37,485 bases of DNA from an uncultured Muribaculaceae bacterium (GTDB taxonomy: Bacteria; Bacteroidota; Bacteroidia; Bacteroidales; Muribaculaceae). The notes beneath the pieces are model-generated. The model had not been told where the DNA came from and made no database searches. It was given only the letters and a program-made list of their open reading frames with translations. Position numbers and translations under genes: made by a program. Shown here piece after piece: positions 24,460 through 33,648 of the stretch (its first letter is position 1; every line of letters begins with the position of its first letter). The stretch spans positions 1 through 37,485 of the forward strand of contig CAJGDJ010000018.1 in the NCBI GenBank assembly GCA_904502025.1. The letters are read 5' to 3'.

Positions 24460-25203
24460 TCATTTGTTTACTTGTTCGCTTGTTAGCCCAAATCGGCGTT
24501 CTCGCGATTGATATTGTATGATGGCTCGGCAAAAATCATCTTTGCTATAGTCGGGCCAATAAGTGTCGATTACATTAATTTCGGCATAAGCGATTTGCCA
24601 AAGTAGGAAATTGCTTATACGCATGTCGCCACCGGTGCGAATGAGCAAGTCGGGGTCGGGCATAAAAGAGGTGTTGAGATGAGCCGAGATTGTATCATCA
24701 TTGATTGAATTGGCAGCGAGCTCTCCTTTCTCAACTTTCATGGCAATTTCTTTGCAAGCTTGAGTGATTTCCCATCGAGCTGAGTAGCTTAAAGCTAAGC
24801 AAAGTTTTAATCCTGTGCAATGAGAAGTGTCGCTGATACATTGACACAATCTGTCGTAGGCTTCTTGTGGCATACGAGTCACATCGCCAATCATTGTTAG
24901 ACTTACGTTATTTTTAATCAAGTCGGGAGTTTCACGCTCAATTGCGGTAACGATAAGGTGCATAAGTGCATCGACCTCATCTTTTGGACGGTTCCAATTT
25001 TCGGTTGAAAACGTATATAAAGTGAGGTATCCAATGCCTATTTCAGATGCAATCTCAGTGATGCGACGCACTGTATTGACTCCTTCTACGTGTCCGGCTG
25101 AACGGTTTAACTGACGAGCCTTGGCCCAACGTCCATTGCCGTCCATGATTATAGCAACATGGGCAGGTAAATTTGTACGGTCGATTTGGTCAATTAGTGC
25201 CAT
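24460..25203 (-). CDS. uppS: Isoprenyl (undecaprenyl) diphosphate synthase
   Basis: A 247-residue cis-prenyltransferase that makes the C55 lipid carrier for peptidoglycan and surface glycans from FPP and IPP. The catalytic N-terminal motif IIMDGNGRWAKAR has Asp21. TLYTFSTENWNRPKDEV near residues 69-85 and the C-terminal DLLIRTGGDMRISNFLLWQ contain the IPP-binding Arg and the family signature. It sits 16 bases before bamA and 15 bases after the DUF6089-like gene. Confidence 0.97.
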   Translation of the reverse strand: MALIDQIDRTNLPAHVAIIMDGNGRWAKARQLNRSAGHVEGVNTVRRITEIASEIGIGYLTLYTFSTENWNRPKDEVDALMHLIVTAIERETPDLIKNNVSLTMIGDVTRMPQEAYDRLCQCISDTSHCTGLKLCLALSYSARWEITQACKEIAMKVEKGELAANSINDDTISAHLNTSFMPDPDLLIRTGGDMRISNFLLWQIAYAEINVIDTYWPDYSKDDFCRAIIQYQSRERRFGLTSEQVNK

Positions 25204-25218
25204 AAATATTTTGTTATT

Positions 25219-25908
25219 TTAATCAACATAATGACAGGTTTCACAACGTTTGCCAAATTCGTAAGTAATCGATAGGGCTATTTGTGAATACCAATCGGTA
25301 TTTTTTAGCATTGAACTTTTTATGAGATATAAATCAGTTAGTTTTGCACCATCTACATTGTCCCCGAATACTTTAGTCATTGAAAATTCTAATCCAAGGT
25401 TAAGACGTTGCATGATTTTATATTTTACACCCACTGCCATTGGAACGTTCATTGCAAAAGCCAAATCGCCTTCGCAAGTGGCGAGAGTTCCTCCCACTCC
25501 AAGTGCTATATATGGGCTCCAACGACGCATTCTCTTGTAGGTTTCGCCAATACCATAGTTAAAGAAATTGAATTCATAACGAACCCCTAAATCGTATATT
25601 TGAGATGAGAAACTGAAATTTTCTCCGTTGGGAAATTTGTCGTCAAAGTCGGCTGAATTACCTCGTAAAGATGCTGTTGTGAAAATTGTTCTAATAGCCA
25701 TTCTGCTATTAGGAAGGTAGCGGAATGATGCACCGGCTGTATATCCCGGGTGCTTAAACATATTGCTTTCATTGACATCTCCTAAGTAACCACTCATTCC
25801 TCCATGCACACCTACGTCAAATTTGTATGAGGCAAAGTCATCGGCATTTGAATTAAATGTCGATAATGAAACGATAACAATTATTATGAGAGATGAAATG
25901 CGTTTCAT
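25219..25908 (-). CDS. DUF6089-like outer-membrane beta-barrel protein
   Basis: A 229-residue protein with a signal peptide (KRISSLIIIVIVSLSTFNSNA) followed by alternating polar and nonpolar strands typical of an 8-strand OmpA/PagP-type barrel. Pieces such as GGMSGYLGDVNESNMFKHPG and SPYIALGVGG are like the DUF6089 family, which in Bacteroidota is often encoded just before uppS and bamA. Function is unknown. The start codon directly abuts the stop of the lipoprotein gene upstream, so the two are co-translated. Assignment to DUF6089 is by recall of family look and neighbourhood. Confidence 0.75.
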   Translation of the reverse strand: MKRISSLIIIVIVSLSTFNSNADDFASYKFDVGVHGGMSGYLGDVNESNMFKHPGYTAGASFRYLPNSRMAIRTIFTTASLRGNSADFDDKFPNGENFSFSSQIYDLGVRYEFNFFNYGIGETYKRMRRWSPYIALGVGGTLATCEGDLAFAMNVPMAVGVKYKIMQRLNLGLEFSMTKVFGDNVDGAKLTDLYLIKSSMLKNTDWYSQIALSITYEFGKRCETCHYVD

Positions 25909-27429
25909 TTATACAATGGGCTTAAATTTTAATCGGTTAATTACGCCCCTCCAAACATCGTTATAAAGAGTGCCATTTTTTTTGTCATAACCACCGTATA
26001 GGTAAATGTAAGGACACTCCCATTGAGTGTTTGACACACTTGAGCGAGAGCAAACAGGGTTATATATTTCCCAATATGCCGGAAGGGTTTTTGACGGATA
26101 TTTTTCCCAAGTTGAATATACGGATTTATCTGACATTGTTTTTTCAAATACAAGAGCCTGTGCACTTCCTCTGCTTTGAATATAGTCGGGTAGTTGCATG
26201 AGACTATCGGCAAGTTTCCAAGTTAATCCCATATTAAATGAGATAAATACATTTCTCCCTGGATAACCTTCAACGTCAAATCCCCCAAAAGCAATGAGAG
26301 TGGGGTATTTTGTAATAGTCCAATTATTGGTGTTGGTTCCAAAAGCGTAGTAAGCAAAGAATGTCATATCTTCGCGAGGATAAATGCTGTTTTGGCTCAC
26401 TTGAGCCCAGTTTGTGCCATCATATCCCCACATTTCACCAATACATTGACCGTCGGCACGTCGTCCCCCCATAATAAATGCTTGTTCTGACGATTCCCAT
26501 TTGTTGTTATAATAAACGATTTGACTCGTTCCCGATATGGGACAATCTTTATCGGCAAGGGTTGTAGTTGTTTCTGGATATGTTACGTGGTAGAAACTTT
26601 CGTCGATAAGTTTCACACCGAGAAGTTTGTCTCCATATCCACCATAAATGTGGTGCCATTTAGTGTTACATGAATTCCAATTCAGACCATCGGTCGATGT
26701 GTAGAGCATTCCCTCGTTGTCAAGAATAAAGAGTGCATCATTGGTAGCATTCAATGAGTTGACGTTTGGAGAAAATGGAAATGAAATTTCTTTGTTTATC
26801 CAATTGAGACCTGTTGGATTTGAATTTGTTGAAAGAATATATTTTGAGCTATTTCCTGAAATACATACTGCCATATCTTTAAACGTTACAGCTTTTTGCA
26901 CTGAAATATTTTTGTTGAGGACATTGCTTGATGGCAGATCGTTTCTTGATGATATGTCCCAAGACAGGGAGTCGGGTTTAATCTTATGCACATTCACAGA
27001 GATAGAGTAATCGCGTTGAGTAGAGCCATCTGTTGCTACAATATGGAAACGAACAGGTCCGTTGCTGAAATTTACCGCTTCAGAAGGACTTGCGAGATAG
27101 TCAATCACTTGATCATCTTGATTAGGATCGGGATTAGGTATAATTAATTGAGCAACCGAGCTTCCTGTTGTACCAATGTTTACAACGAGACTTGAAACAT
27201 TTGTTCCGTAAGGAAGAGAGTCGGCATTGAAAATTTTAGCATTAACTAAGTCGATTGTGAAGAATATTGAATCGAGATTATTTAGGACATTGTCATTTTC
27301 AGCCAATGTAAATGATGTTACCATCACATTTGATGATATTTCAGTCGAATCTTCCGAATCGTCGTTACAAGCAACAAAAGTTGACACAAAAGTTGCTATA
27401 AGTATGTAAATTGCAATTTTTTTCAACAT
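25909..27429 (-). CDS. DUF6242-like surface lipoprotein with Kelch/propeller-type repeats
   Basis: A 506-residue lipoprotein: signal peptide with lipobox FVAC (lipidated Cys21), then NDDSED, an acidic stretch that fits the Bacteroidota lipoprotein export signal for the cell surface. Residues about 35-150 form an N-terminal beta domain (NVMVTSFTLAENDNV to YSISVNVHKI). The remainder has propeller-like blades (FKDMAVCISGNSSKYILS, DALFILDNEGMLYTS, IYLYGGYDKKNGTLYNDVWRG). This resembles DUF6242 proteins, but I cannot verify that. No catalytic motif is seen. It heads the run to bamA. Confidence 0.65.
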   Translation of the reverse strand: MLKKIAIYILIATFVSTFVACNDDSEDSTEISSNVMVTSFTLAENDNVLNNLDSIFFTIDLVNAKIFNADSLPYGTNVSSLVVNIGTTGSSVAQLIIPNPDPNQDDQVIDYLASPSEAVNFSNGPVRFHIVATDGSTQRDYSISVNVHKIKPDSLSWDISSRNDLPSSNVLNKNISVQKAVTFKDMAVCISGNSSKYILSTNSNPTGLNWINKEISFPFSPNVNSLNATNDALFILDNEGMLYTSTDGLNWNSCNTKWHHIYGGYGDKLLGVKLIDESFYHVTYPETTTTLADKDCPISGTSQIVYYNNKWESSEQAFIMGGRRADGQCIGEMWGYDGTNWAQVSQNSIYPREDMTFFAYYAFGTNTNNWTITKYPTLIAFGGFDVEGYPGRNVFISFNMGLTWKLADSLMQLPDYIQSRGSAQALVFEKTMSDKSVYSTWEKYPSKTLPAYWEIYNPVCSRSSVSNTQWECPYIYLYGGYDKKNGTLYNDVWRGVINRLKFKPIV

Positions 27430-27450
27430 AAGATATTATTTTACAATTTG

Positions 27451-27483
27451 CAAAGTTAGCAACAATTTCATTAAAAGCCTAAA
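27451..27483 (-). promoter_or_regulatory. Promoter of the lipoprotein-to-bamA run
   Basis: On the minus strand TTTA (27483-27480), a 21-base spacer and TAACTTTG (27458-27451) fit the Bacteroidota promoter, 22 bases before the start codon. Confidence 0.55.
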
Positions 27484-27584
27484 GTAAATCGATATAAAAT
27501 GTATGAAAATATACTATAAAAAGTTGTTAAAATGGTGATTAGTAGGAATTATAAGATAAATTGTTAAGGGAAATATATGCCTTT

Positions 27585-28658
27585 TTATAAGTTTTTAACT
27601 CCTACAAGGTTGTTGTTGATGTAAAAATAAATTTGGTTTTCAGCGATAATAGTAGTTCTTGCGATTGATTTTTTGATAATAGGAGCTTTAATCGCCCCAT
27701 TTTTGTTAAGTGAGAAATATGCAGTTTCAATACGTGTGATGTCCCATAAATTTTCATCAATGGCACTTTGTAATAACGTAGTTCCACCCTCAATGAGAAT
27801 GGAGGTTATGTTACGGCGATATAATATTGACATAATTTCAGACAATGGAGTGTCAATATTTATGATTATTTGAATAATATGTTCTGAAATATCTTTACGT
27901 TTAATAGATGTGAAATATATAGTGCTTTTAGGGTTAGTTGTGAATACTTTGACATTATTGGGGATTACTCCGTTGCGATCTAAAATCACACGAATAGGAC
28001 TATTCCCGTTCCAAAGTCGGCAATCGAGAGTTGGATTATCCTTAATAATTGTACCACTTCCCACCATTATTGCATCGTGAGTAGCACGCAGTTTATGAGC
28101 TATTGCCGACGTTTGTGGTGTCGAAAAACGAGCTGCCGATGGGGTTTCATTCGTGCGAATGTGGTCAATATATCCATCTTTACTTTGAGCCCATTTAAGA
28201 GTAATGAATGGACGTCGTAGGGTGTGAGCTGTAATGAATTTGGGATTTAGTGCTTGGCATTCAATAGAAAGAATTCCATGTATAACCTCTATCCCGGCAT
28301 CTTGAAGCATTCGAACCCCTCGACCACTTACTTTTTCAAATGGGTCAAGACAACCAATTACCACTCGTGGTATCTTTTTGTCTATAATTAGTTGTGCACA
28401 TGGTGGTGTTTTCCCATAATGCGAGCATGGCTCAAGAGTAACGTATATGGTAGAATAGGGAAGAAGCTCGGGCTGAGTAACTGACGCAATAGCATTTACC
28501 TCGGCATGACCTTCGCCACAACGACGATGATACCCCTCGCCAATGATTTTGTCGTTATGCACAATCACAGCTCCCACCATAGGGTTGGGCGAAGCAAATA
28601 TTTGTCCGTTGCGAGCAAGTTGAATTGCTCGGTGCATATATTTTTCGTCGTAATTCAT
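27585..28658 (-). CDS. ribD: Bifunctional riboflavin biosynthesis deaminase/reductase
   Basis: A 357-residue enzyme carrying out the second and third steps of riboflavin synthesis. The N-terminal deaminase domain has the zinc site His51 and Glu53 in GHAEVNA and Cys78 and Cys87 in PCSHYGKTPPC. The C-terminal reductase domain starts near residue 150 (RRPFITLKWAQSKDGYI) and includes SILIEGGTTLLQSAI, the NADPH-site signature. Length is normal. It is alone, 155 bases before the lipoprotein gene. No FMN riboswitch is evident upstream. Confidence 0.96.
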   Translation of the reverse strand: MNYDEKYMHRAIQLARNGQIFASPNPMVGAVIVHNDKIIGEGYHRRCGEGHAEVNAIASVTQPELLPYSTIYVTLEPCSHYGKTPPCAQLIIDKKIPRVVIGCLDPFEKVSGRGVRMLQDAGIEVIHGILSIECQALNPKFITAHTLRRPFITLKWAQSKDGYIDHIRTNETPSAARFSTPQTSAIAHKLRATHDAIMVGSGTIIKDNPTLDCRLWNGNSPIRVILDRNGVIPNNVKVFTTNPKSTIYFTSIKRKDISEHIIQIIINIDTPLSEIMSILYRRNITSILIEGGTTLLQSAIDENLWDITRIETAYFSLNKNGAIKAPIIKKSIARTTIIAENQIYFYINNNLVGVKNL

Positions 28659-28679
28659 TCGATGCTGAGATTGATTCTA

Positions 28680-28687
28680 CAAATTTA
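28680..28687 (-). promoter_or_regulatory. Possible -7 element of ribD
   Basis: Minus-strand TAAATTTG, matching TAnnTTTG, lies 21 bases before the ribD start codon. A clear -33 box is lacking; the expected position falls in the upstream terminator. Confidence 0.45.
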
Positions 28688-28707
28688 CAAATATTTGGTA
28701 AAAATAA

Positions 28708-28740
28708 AAAGACCGACATGGAATTTCCACATCGGTCTTT
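28708..28740 (-). terminator. Terminator of the GHL10 protein gene
   Basis: A 9-bp outer stem (28708-28716 with 28732-28740) is extended inward after two mismatches, and followed on the minus strand by a T-rich tail. It lies 21 bases past the stop codon of the large secreted protein gene. Confidence 0.85.
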
Positions 28741-28761
28741 GATTATTTAAGAGTATGTCTG

Positions 28762-31700
28762 TTACTTAATCACAACAGTTTCTGAGATTGTTTCATCGTC
28801 GGTTGTTGCGCGAACGAGGTAGATGCCTGAAGCGATGTCAGCAACGTTGAGCACTTTGCTGTTGCTGATTTCTGCTACTTTCACACCTGCAACGGTGAAC
28901 AATTCGATTGAGTTTGCAACTTTAGAACATTCAATACGTTTGTTGTAAGCATTGATGTTTAATGCTCCATTGATTTCTAATCCTTCCACACTTGTAGTTG
29001 GGTCGTCGATGCGATAAGCAGCAAGACCATTGCTTGGAGTGTAGATGTAGAGATTCAATGAACCATCGGGGTTTTGTTGAGTTGCAGGAATAGAAGAAAC
29101 AAACGAGTTACCTACATTACCAAGACCTGCTTGTGGAATTTTCCAAAGAATTTCCATGTCGCTATAACTAAAGTTGTTTGGATTATTAACGATAGCAAAG
29201 TTGTGGAACTCGGCAATGTCATCGTTAAAACTATAGATAAATAGATTGCGACCATTGATTGTACCTGTACACATACCGGCACTTAACATGCCCGAAGGTT
29301 TGATGCTTGAATTTGAACCGAAATCGTCTTCAATAGTTGAAGTAGCACCATTCCATCCTGTATTATAGTTGTATAGCGTTGGATAAACCGATGATCCATC
29401 AACAATTACACGAGTTGAACTAATAGGTAAAACACGAGGAGCATTACCATAGTTAGAAGAAGATGATGGATAGAAGTTTCTAACTGAGTTATATCCAAGA
29501 GTCCATTCGTTGTAAAGTTCTACAATTGAAGGGTCGTAGTCATTATCGCGAGTCCAGCAATAGATGCGTTTGCGATATGATGTAGATGTTGCGCTATTTC
29601 CCGAAGGTGCTGCATATACTTTTGAACCTTTTTTAGTGAGGTCTCCCCAAGCCATACAGTTATCGATACGTAATGATGCGTTTGAAATATCTGTTTCAAA
29701 TACGCGAGTAGTATTACCTGTTTCAACATCAACGATAGAAATGTTTAATTGACTGCTAGCTGATGATGAAGTAATCATATTTGCTACACATAAGTGGTTG
29801 CCACCATCAACAAATACGTCGTTACATGGGTAGCCTAATGTGTAACCGTCAGAAAGTGTTGAATAGTCGCCAGTGAGAGTGATTTTGCGAAGGAACTTAC
29901 CAGAGTTACCGTCAAATTCAAGGAGGTAACCAACGCCACTTGCACGTTCCGAGATATAAACTTTACCGTTATAAACAGCCATACCACGTTGGTCGCGACC
30001 AAGTTCTTCGTGGAAGTTACCTTTTTGGATAGAGTAAATCCAAAGGTTTTTGATGCTTAGGTTGTTTGCAACGGGATACTCTACATTTTCTTTGTTAGCT
30101 TCGTCGGGGGTAGGAGTAGGAGTAACTGTTGTTTGTTTAGTTGTAAACGATTCTACAGCCGAAACCGATTGGATAGAACCACTCTTATTTGCTTTTACTC
30201 GCCAATAGTATTTAGTGCCTTCCATGAAGTCGAGAGATGAAGAAGAGTAACTATTAGTTGCTACTTCGATTGAATACATAGTAGAGGCAAATGTTGCAAT
30301 TGTTGAAATTTCAAGAGTATATGTTGCTCCCGAAAGTGCGCTCCATTTGAATGTAAAGCCATCTTCTACAACTGCACCACCCACTGGGCTTGTCAATGTT
30401 ACAGATGCAAGAGTTTCTTGTGCTGTTTTGAATGATGCAACACTTGATGTAGATGAGATATAACCGGTTTTAGATGCTTTCACACGCCAATAGTAAGTAG
30501 TATTGGCTGCAAGAGCAAAGTTAGATGAAGAGTAACTATTGCTTGTAGTAGTTGCAGTGAAATCAACGCTTGAGAATGATGAAGATTTAGATACCTCAAT
30601 GGTGTAAGATGCACCAGTGATAGAACTCCAACCAAAACTGAAGCCTTTAGCCGCAGTAGTACCACCTACTGGAGTAGTTAACGATACAGCATCGAGTTGA
30701 GGGGTAACAACACCTCCTGAAGTAGCCTTAATCTTGTAAGCAGCAAGACCATTGCTTGGGGTGTAGATATACATTGTAGCCGAACCATCGCTATTGTTTA
30801 CCATCACAGGTTTTGATGTGATGTAGCTGTTGGCTTGTGAACCAAGACCATTAGCAGGAACGGTCCAAAGTTTTGACATTTCTTTGAAGTTGAAGTTTGA
30901 AGGATTGGTTACAATATTGAATGTATTTGGAGCCATAGCCGATACATATGCAAAGATAGGAGTTCCATTTACAACACCTTGTCCCACACCATTCCAATTG
31001 TTTTCGGTAGGAGCACAAGCAATATTGTTGCCAAACCCATCATTATATGTTGCAGTGTTGCTTGCATTGAATGTGAGGAGAGCTGGAGCTGAGTTGTGTC
31101 CGTCGAGAATGAATTGAGTATTTGAGATAGGCATAATGCGAGGAGCAGTACTATTGGTAGTAGTGCTTGATGGGTAGTAGGTTTTAACTGTTGTATAAGC
31201 AATTGCCCAATATCCACTTGCATTGCGAGTCCAACGATATACATAGTTTGAATTAGCAACAGCAGCCCAAATTTCACATCCGGTAGTATTTACATCGCCA
31301 CGCACATCAACGAAGTCGATGCGACCGCCTAATGTGGTTGTCATGTTAAACACGCGAGTTGTTGCACCTGTATTAACATCAATAGTACATATAGTTAATG
31401 GAACTGAAGAACAATCGAGAGTCAAGTTGCTAATGCAAAGGTGATTTGCTGCGTCAACAAAGAGGTCCTGACATTTGTATTGAAGACTAGTGCCTGCGTT
31501 GTCGGTTAAGCAGTCGCCAGTGAGGGTAATTGAACGAAGGAATTCGCCAGTTTCGCCACTAAACTCAAGAAGTTTACCATCGCGTTGAGAAATATATACT
31601 TTTCCGTTGTATGCTGCTATACCTCGTTGGTCGCCACCGAGTTGAGATGGGAAGTTGTTGGTGTTAACCGAGTACATCCAAAGGCTTTCGATTGAAAAGC

Positions 31701-33597
31701 CATTCACATCATTATAAGTGTTAGAGTCTTTTACTACATCGGTAGGAGTAGATGGGGTTGAACTGCCCGATGTTGCAATAGTGAACGACCCTACCCATGA
31801 AGTAGAACTTGTGTAACCTTCTTTAGAAGTGATAACGCGCCAGTAATAGGTAGTACCTTCGGTAAATGAAATAGCCGATGATGAATAGCTTGTGCTACCA
31901 GTAGTAGCCGAGAAGATTACATTGCTAAATGTATTATCAGTTGCAACTTCAAGACGATATGAAACACCGCTTACAGGGTTGGCTGTCCAACCAAAAGTGA
32001 AACCTGCTTGCACGGTTGAACCATCGGCAGGAGTGTTGATTGTAGTGCGTTCAAGCTCGGTAGAAGTGCCAGGATCTTCGGGATCGGGTTCTTCTTCGCC
32101 TCCCAACCATGTTATATCATATTCAAAGCCATAACGGTCAAATACCGATACACCAAGTTTATAACCGGTTTTGTAAGAAGATACATCTAATGTAGTAGTG
32201 TAGGGGTTGCCGATGATATATTCTGAAGGGATCTCTCCCGAAACAGTAATGTTTGAAGGAACAGCATACACTACATAGCGCATATTGTCATAACCATTCC
32301 ATGAAAGAGTTGAACCTGAAAGAGTGAGGCCCGAAACTTTACCTGGGTTGTAGGCATGGCTCGATTTCCAAGTGATGCAAGGAGGAAGAGCTATGTTTTG
32401 GAATTTGTATTGTTTCAAGTAATCAGCAAAGCCCGAGTTGCGTTTGCCGGTAAGGTCGCGTGAGCCGAAGAATACCGAACCGGGAGCATCATTGCCATCA
32501 TAGTCGCGGTTGCATTGCACTTGTTTTGCCAATTCGGCCCAGTTAGTAGTAGTATTAGCACCCTCAAGAAGTGAAATAGAGATACTTGAGTAGAAATGAC
32601 GATCAAATACATTGGCACAAGCATCGCTCCACCATTTAGATAGTGCTCCATAGGGGTTGGTAGAGTGGGTTGTTACCCAATAAATTTGTGGAGAGATAAA
32701 GTCAACAGTACCCTCACCAAGCCAAGCCAATGGGTCGGAGCAAATTTGTGCATATTGCCAGTCGCTTGCAGTGCTGATGGAATTAGTTGAGATACCATAT
32801 TTTGATGCAGATGTTTTTGCTACACCAGCAGGAGAAATACCAAATTTCACATATGGTTTTGTTGATTGAATCATATTGTAAACATTACGCACCATTGTGT
32901 TCACATTTTCACGACGCCAATCGGCTTGAGAAAGAGATGAACCCGATGCTTTGTAGAGGGCCGAGTCGTAAGAGTTGGGTACGCTATTAAGATAGAAATA
33001 GTCGTCAAAAACAAGGCCATCCACATCGTAGTTACCTACGATTTCGCGACATACATCAACGATGCGAGTTTGAACGGCTTTAATACCAGGGTTAAGAATA
33101 CTAGCGTTGTTATATTCCAAAATCCAATCGGGGTTAGTGGTGCGATAGTCATTGCTGCCAGTCCACGATGCACCCGAAACCGATGATTCATAACGATAAG
33201 GGTTTACCCATGCAAAAATTTCCATGCCACGTTTATGACATTCTGCTACCCAAAATTCTAATGGGTCATAAGCAGGAGCCGAGCCACGAGTTCCACTCAC
33301 ATAGCTTGACCATGGTTCGTAACTCGATTTATACATGGCATCACTCATGCCACGCACTTGGAAATAAACACAGTTGAAACCATTTTCTTTAAGCAAATCA
33401 AGGTACTTAATAGCTTCAGCTTGTTGAGATGCTGCAACTGTAGTAGTTGTGCCGTAATCAGTAGGCCAACACATGCGCCATGCAGTAGTGATCCACACTG
33501 AGCGATGTTCGCGTTTTGGTGTGGTAGCCGACCATGATGGGAATGCAATTAATGCAACCAGTGCCAACATGGCAATTTTTAAGGAAATTTTTTTCAT
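28762..33597 (-). CDS. Secreted GHL10 glycoside-hydrolase-like modular protein with T9SS tail
   Basis: A 1611-residue protein. Residues 1-23 are a signal peptide. Residues about 28-400 are a GHL10 (DUF187-type) TIM-barrel domain: EHRSVWITTAWRM, FQVRGMSDAMY, EIFAWVNPYR, and DVDGLVFDDYF near 191-201 with candidate catalytic acids. GHL10 proteins are thought to act on glycans, perhaps peptidoglycan; the substrate here is unknown. Then come fibronectin-like domains (about 415-500 and 515-610), a first propeller-like block (about 630-980, with RGIAAYNGKVYISQRDGKLL), two more fibronectin-like domains, a second propeller-like block (about 1195-1530, with RGMAVYNGKVYISERASG), and a C-terminal T9SS type A sorting domain ending in ASGIYLVRATTDDETISETV. 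The propeller blocks resemble DUF4623, uncertainly. It should be secreted or anchored at the surface. The next gene upstream shares its modules. Confidence 0.88.
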   Translation of the reverse strand: MKKISLKIAMLALVALIAFPSWSATTPKREHRSVWITTAWRMCWPTDYGTTTTVAASQQAEAIKYLDLLKENGFNCVYFQVRGMSDAMYKSSYEPWSSYVSGTRGSAPAYDPLEFWVAECHKRGMEIFAWVNPYRYESSVSGASWTGSNDYRTTNPDWILEYNNASILNPGIKAVQTRIVDVCREIVGNYDVDGLVFDDYFYLNSVPNSYDSALYKASGSSLSQADWRRENVNTMVRNVYNMIQSTKPYVKFGISPAGVAKTSASKYGISTNSISTASDWQYAQICSDPLAWLGEGTVDFISPQIYWVTTHSTNPYGALSKWWSDACANVFDRHFYSSISISLLEGANTTTNWAELAKQVQCNRDYDGNDAPGSVFFGSRDLTGKRNSGFADYLKQYKFQNIALPPCITWKSSHAYNPGKVSGLTLSGSTLSWNGYDNMRYVVYAVPSNITVSGEIPSEYIIGNPYTTTLDVSSYKTGYKLGVSVFDRYGFEYDITWLGGEEEPDPEDPGTSTELERTTINTPADGSTVQAGFTFGWTANPVSGVSYRLEVATDNTFSNVIFSATTGSTSYSSSAISFTEGTTYYWRVITSKEGYTSSTSWVGSFTIATSGSSTPSTPTDVVKDSNTYNDVNGFSIESLWMYSVNTNNFPSQLGGDQRGIAAYNGKVYISQRDGKLLEFSGETGEFLRSITLTGDCLTDNAGTSLQYKCQDLFVDAANHLCISNLTLDCSSVPLTICTIDVNTGATTRVFNMTTTLGGRIDFVDVRGDVNTTGCEIWAAVANSNYVYRWTRNASGYWAIAYTTVKTYYPSSTTTNSTAPRIMPISNTQFILDGHNSAPALLTFNASNTATYNDGFGNNIACAPTENNWNGVGQGVVNGTPIFAYVSAMAPNTFNIVTNPSNFNFKEMSKLWTVPANGLGSQANSYITSKPVMVNNSDGSATMYIYTPSNGLAAYKIKATSGGVVTPQLDAVSLTTPVGGTTAAKGFSFGWSSITGASYTIEVSKSSSFSSVDFTATTTSNSYSSSNFALAANTTYYWRVKASKTGYISSTSSVASFKTAQETLASVTLTSPVGGAVVEDGFTFKWSALSGATYTLEISTIATFASTMYSIEVATNSYSSSSLDFMEGTKYYWRVKANKSGSIQSVSAVESFTTKQTTVTPTPTPDEANKENVEYPVANNLSIKNLWIYSIQKGNFHEELGRDQRGMAVYNGKVYISERASGVGYLLEFDGNSGKFLRKITLTGDYSTLSDGYTLGYPCNDVFVDGGNHLCVANMITSSSASSQLNISIVDVETGNTTRVFETDISNASLRIDNCMAWGDLTKKGSKVYAAPSGNSATSTSYRKRIYCWTRDNDYDPSIVELYNEWTLGYNSVRNFYPSSSSNYGNAPRVLPISSTRVIVDGSSVYPTLYNYNTGWNGATSTIEDDFGSNSSIKPSGMLSAGMCTGTINGRNLFIYSFNDDIAEFHNFAIVNNPNNFSYSDMEILWKIPQAGLGNVGNSFVSSIPATQQNPDGSLNLYIYTPSNGLAAYRIDDPTTSVEGLEINGALNINAYNKRIECSKVANSIELFTVAGVKVAEISNSKVLNVADIASGIYLVRATTDDETISETVVIK

Positions 33598-33648
33598 AAA
33601 ATAGTACTATTATTTAAAGTTATTATATTATTATGTTTTAGGTAGTTC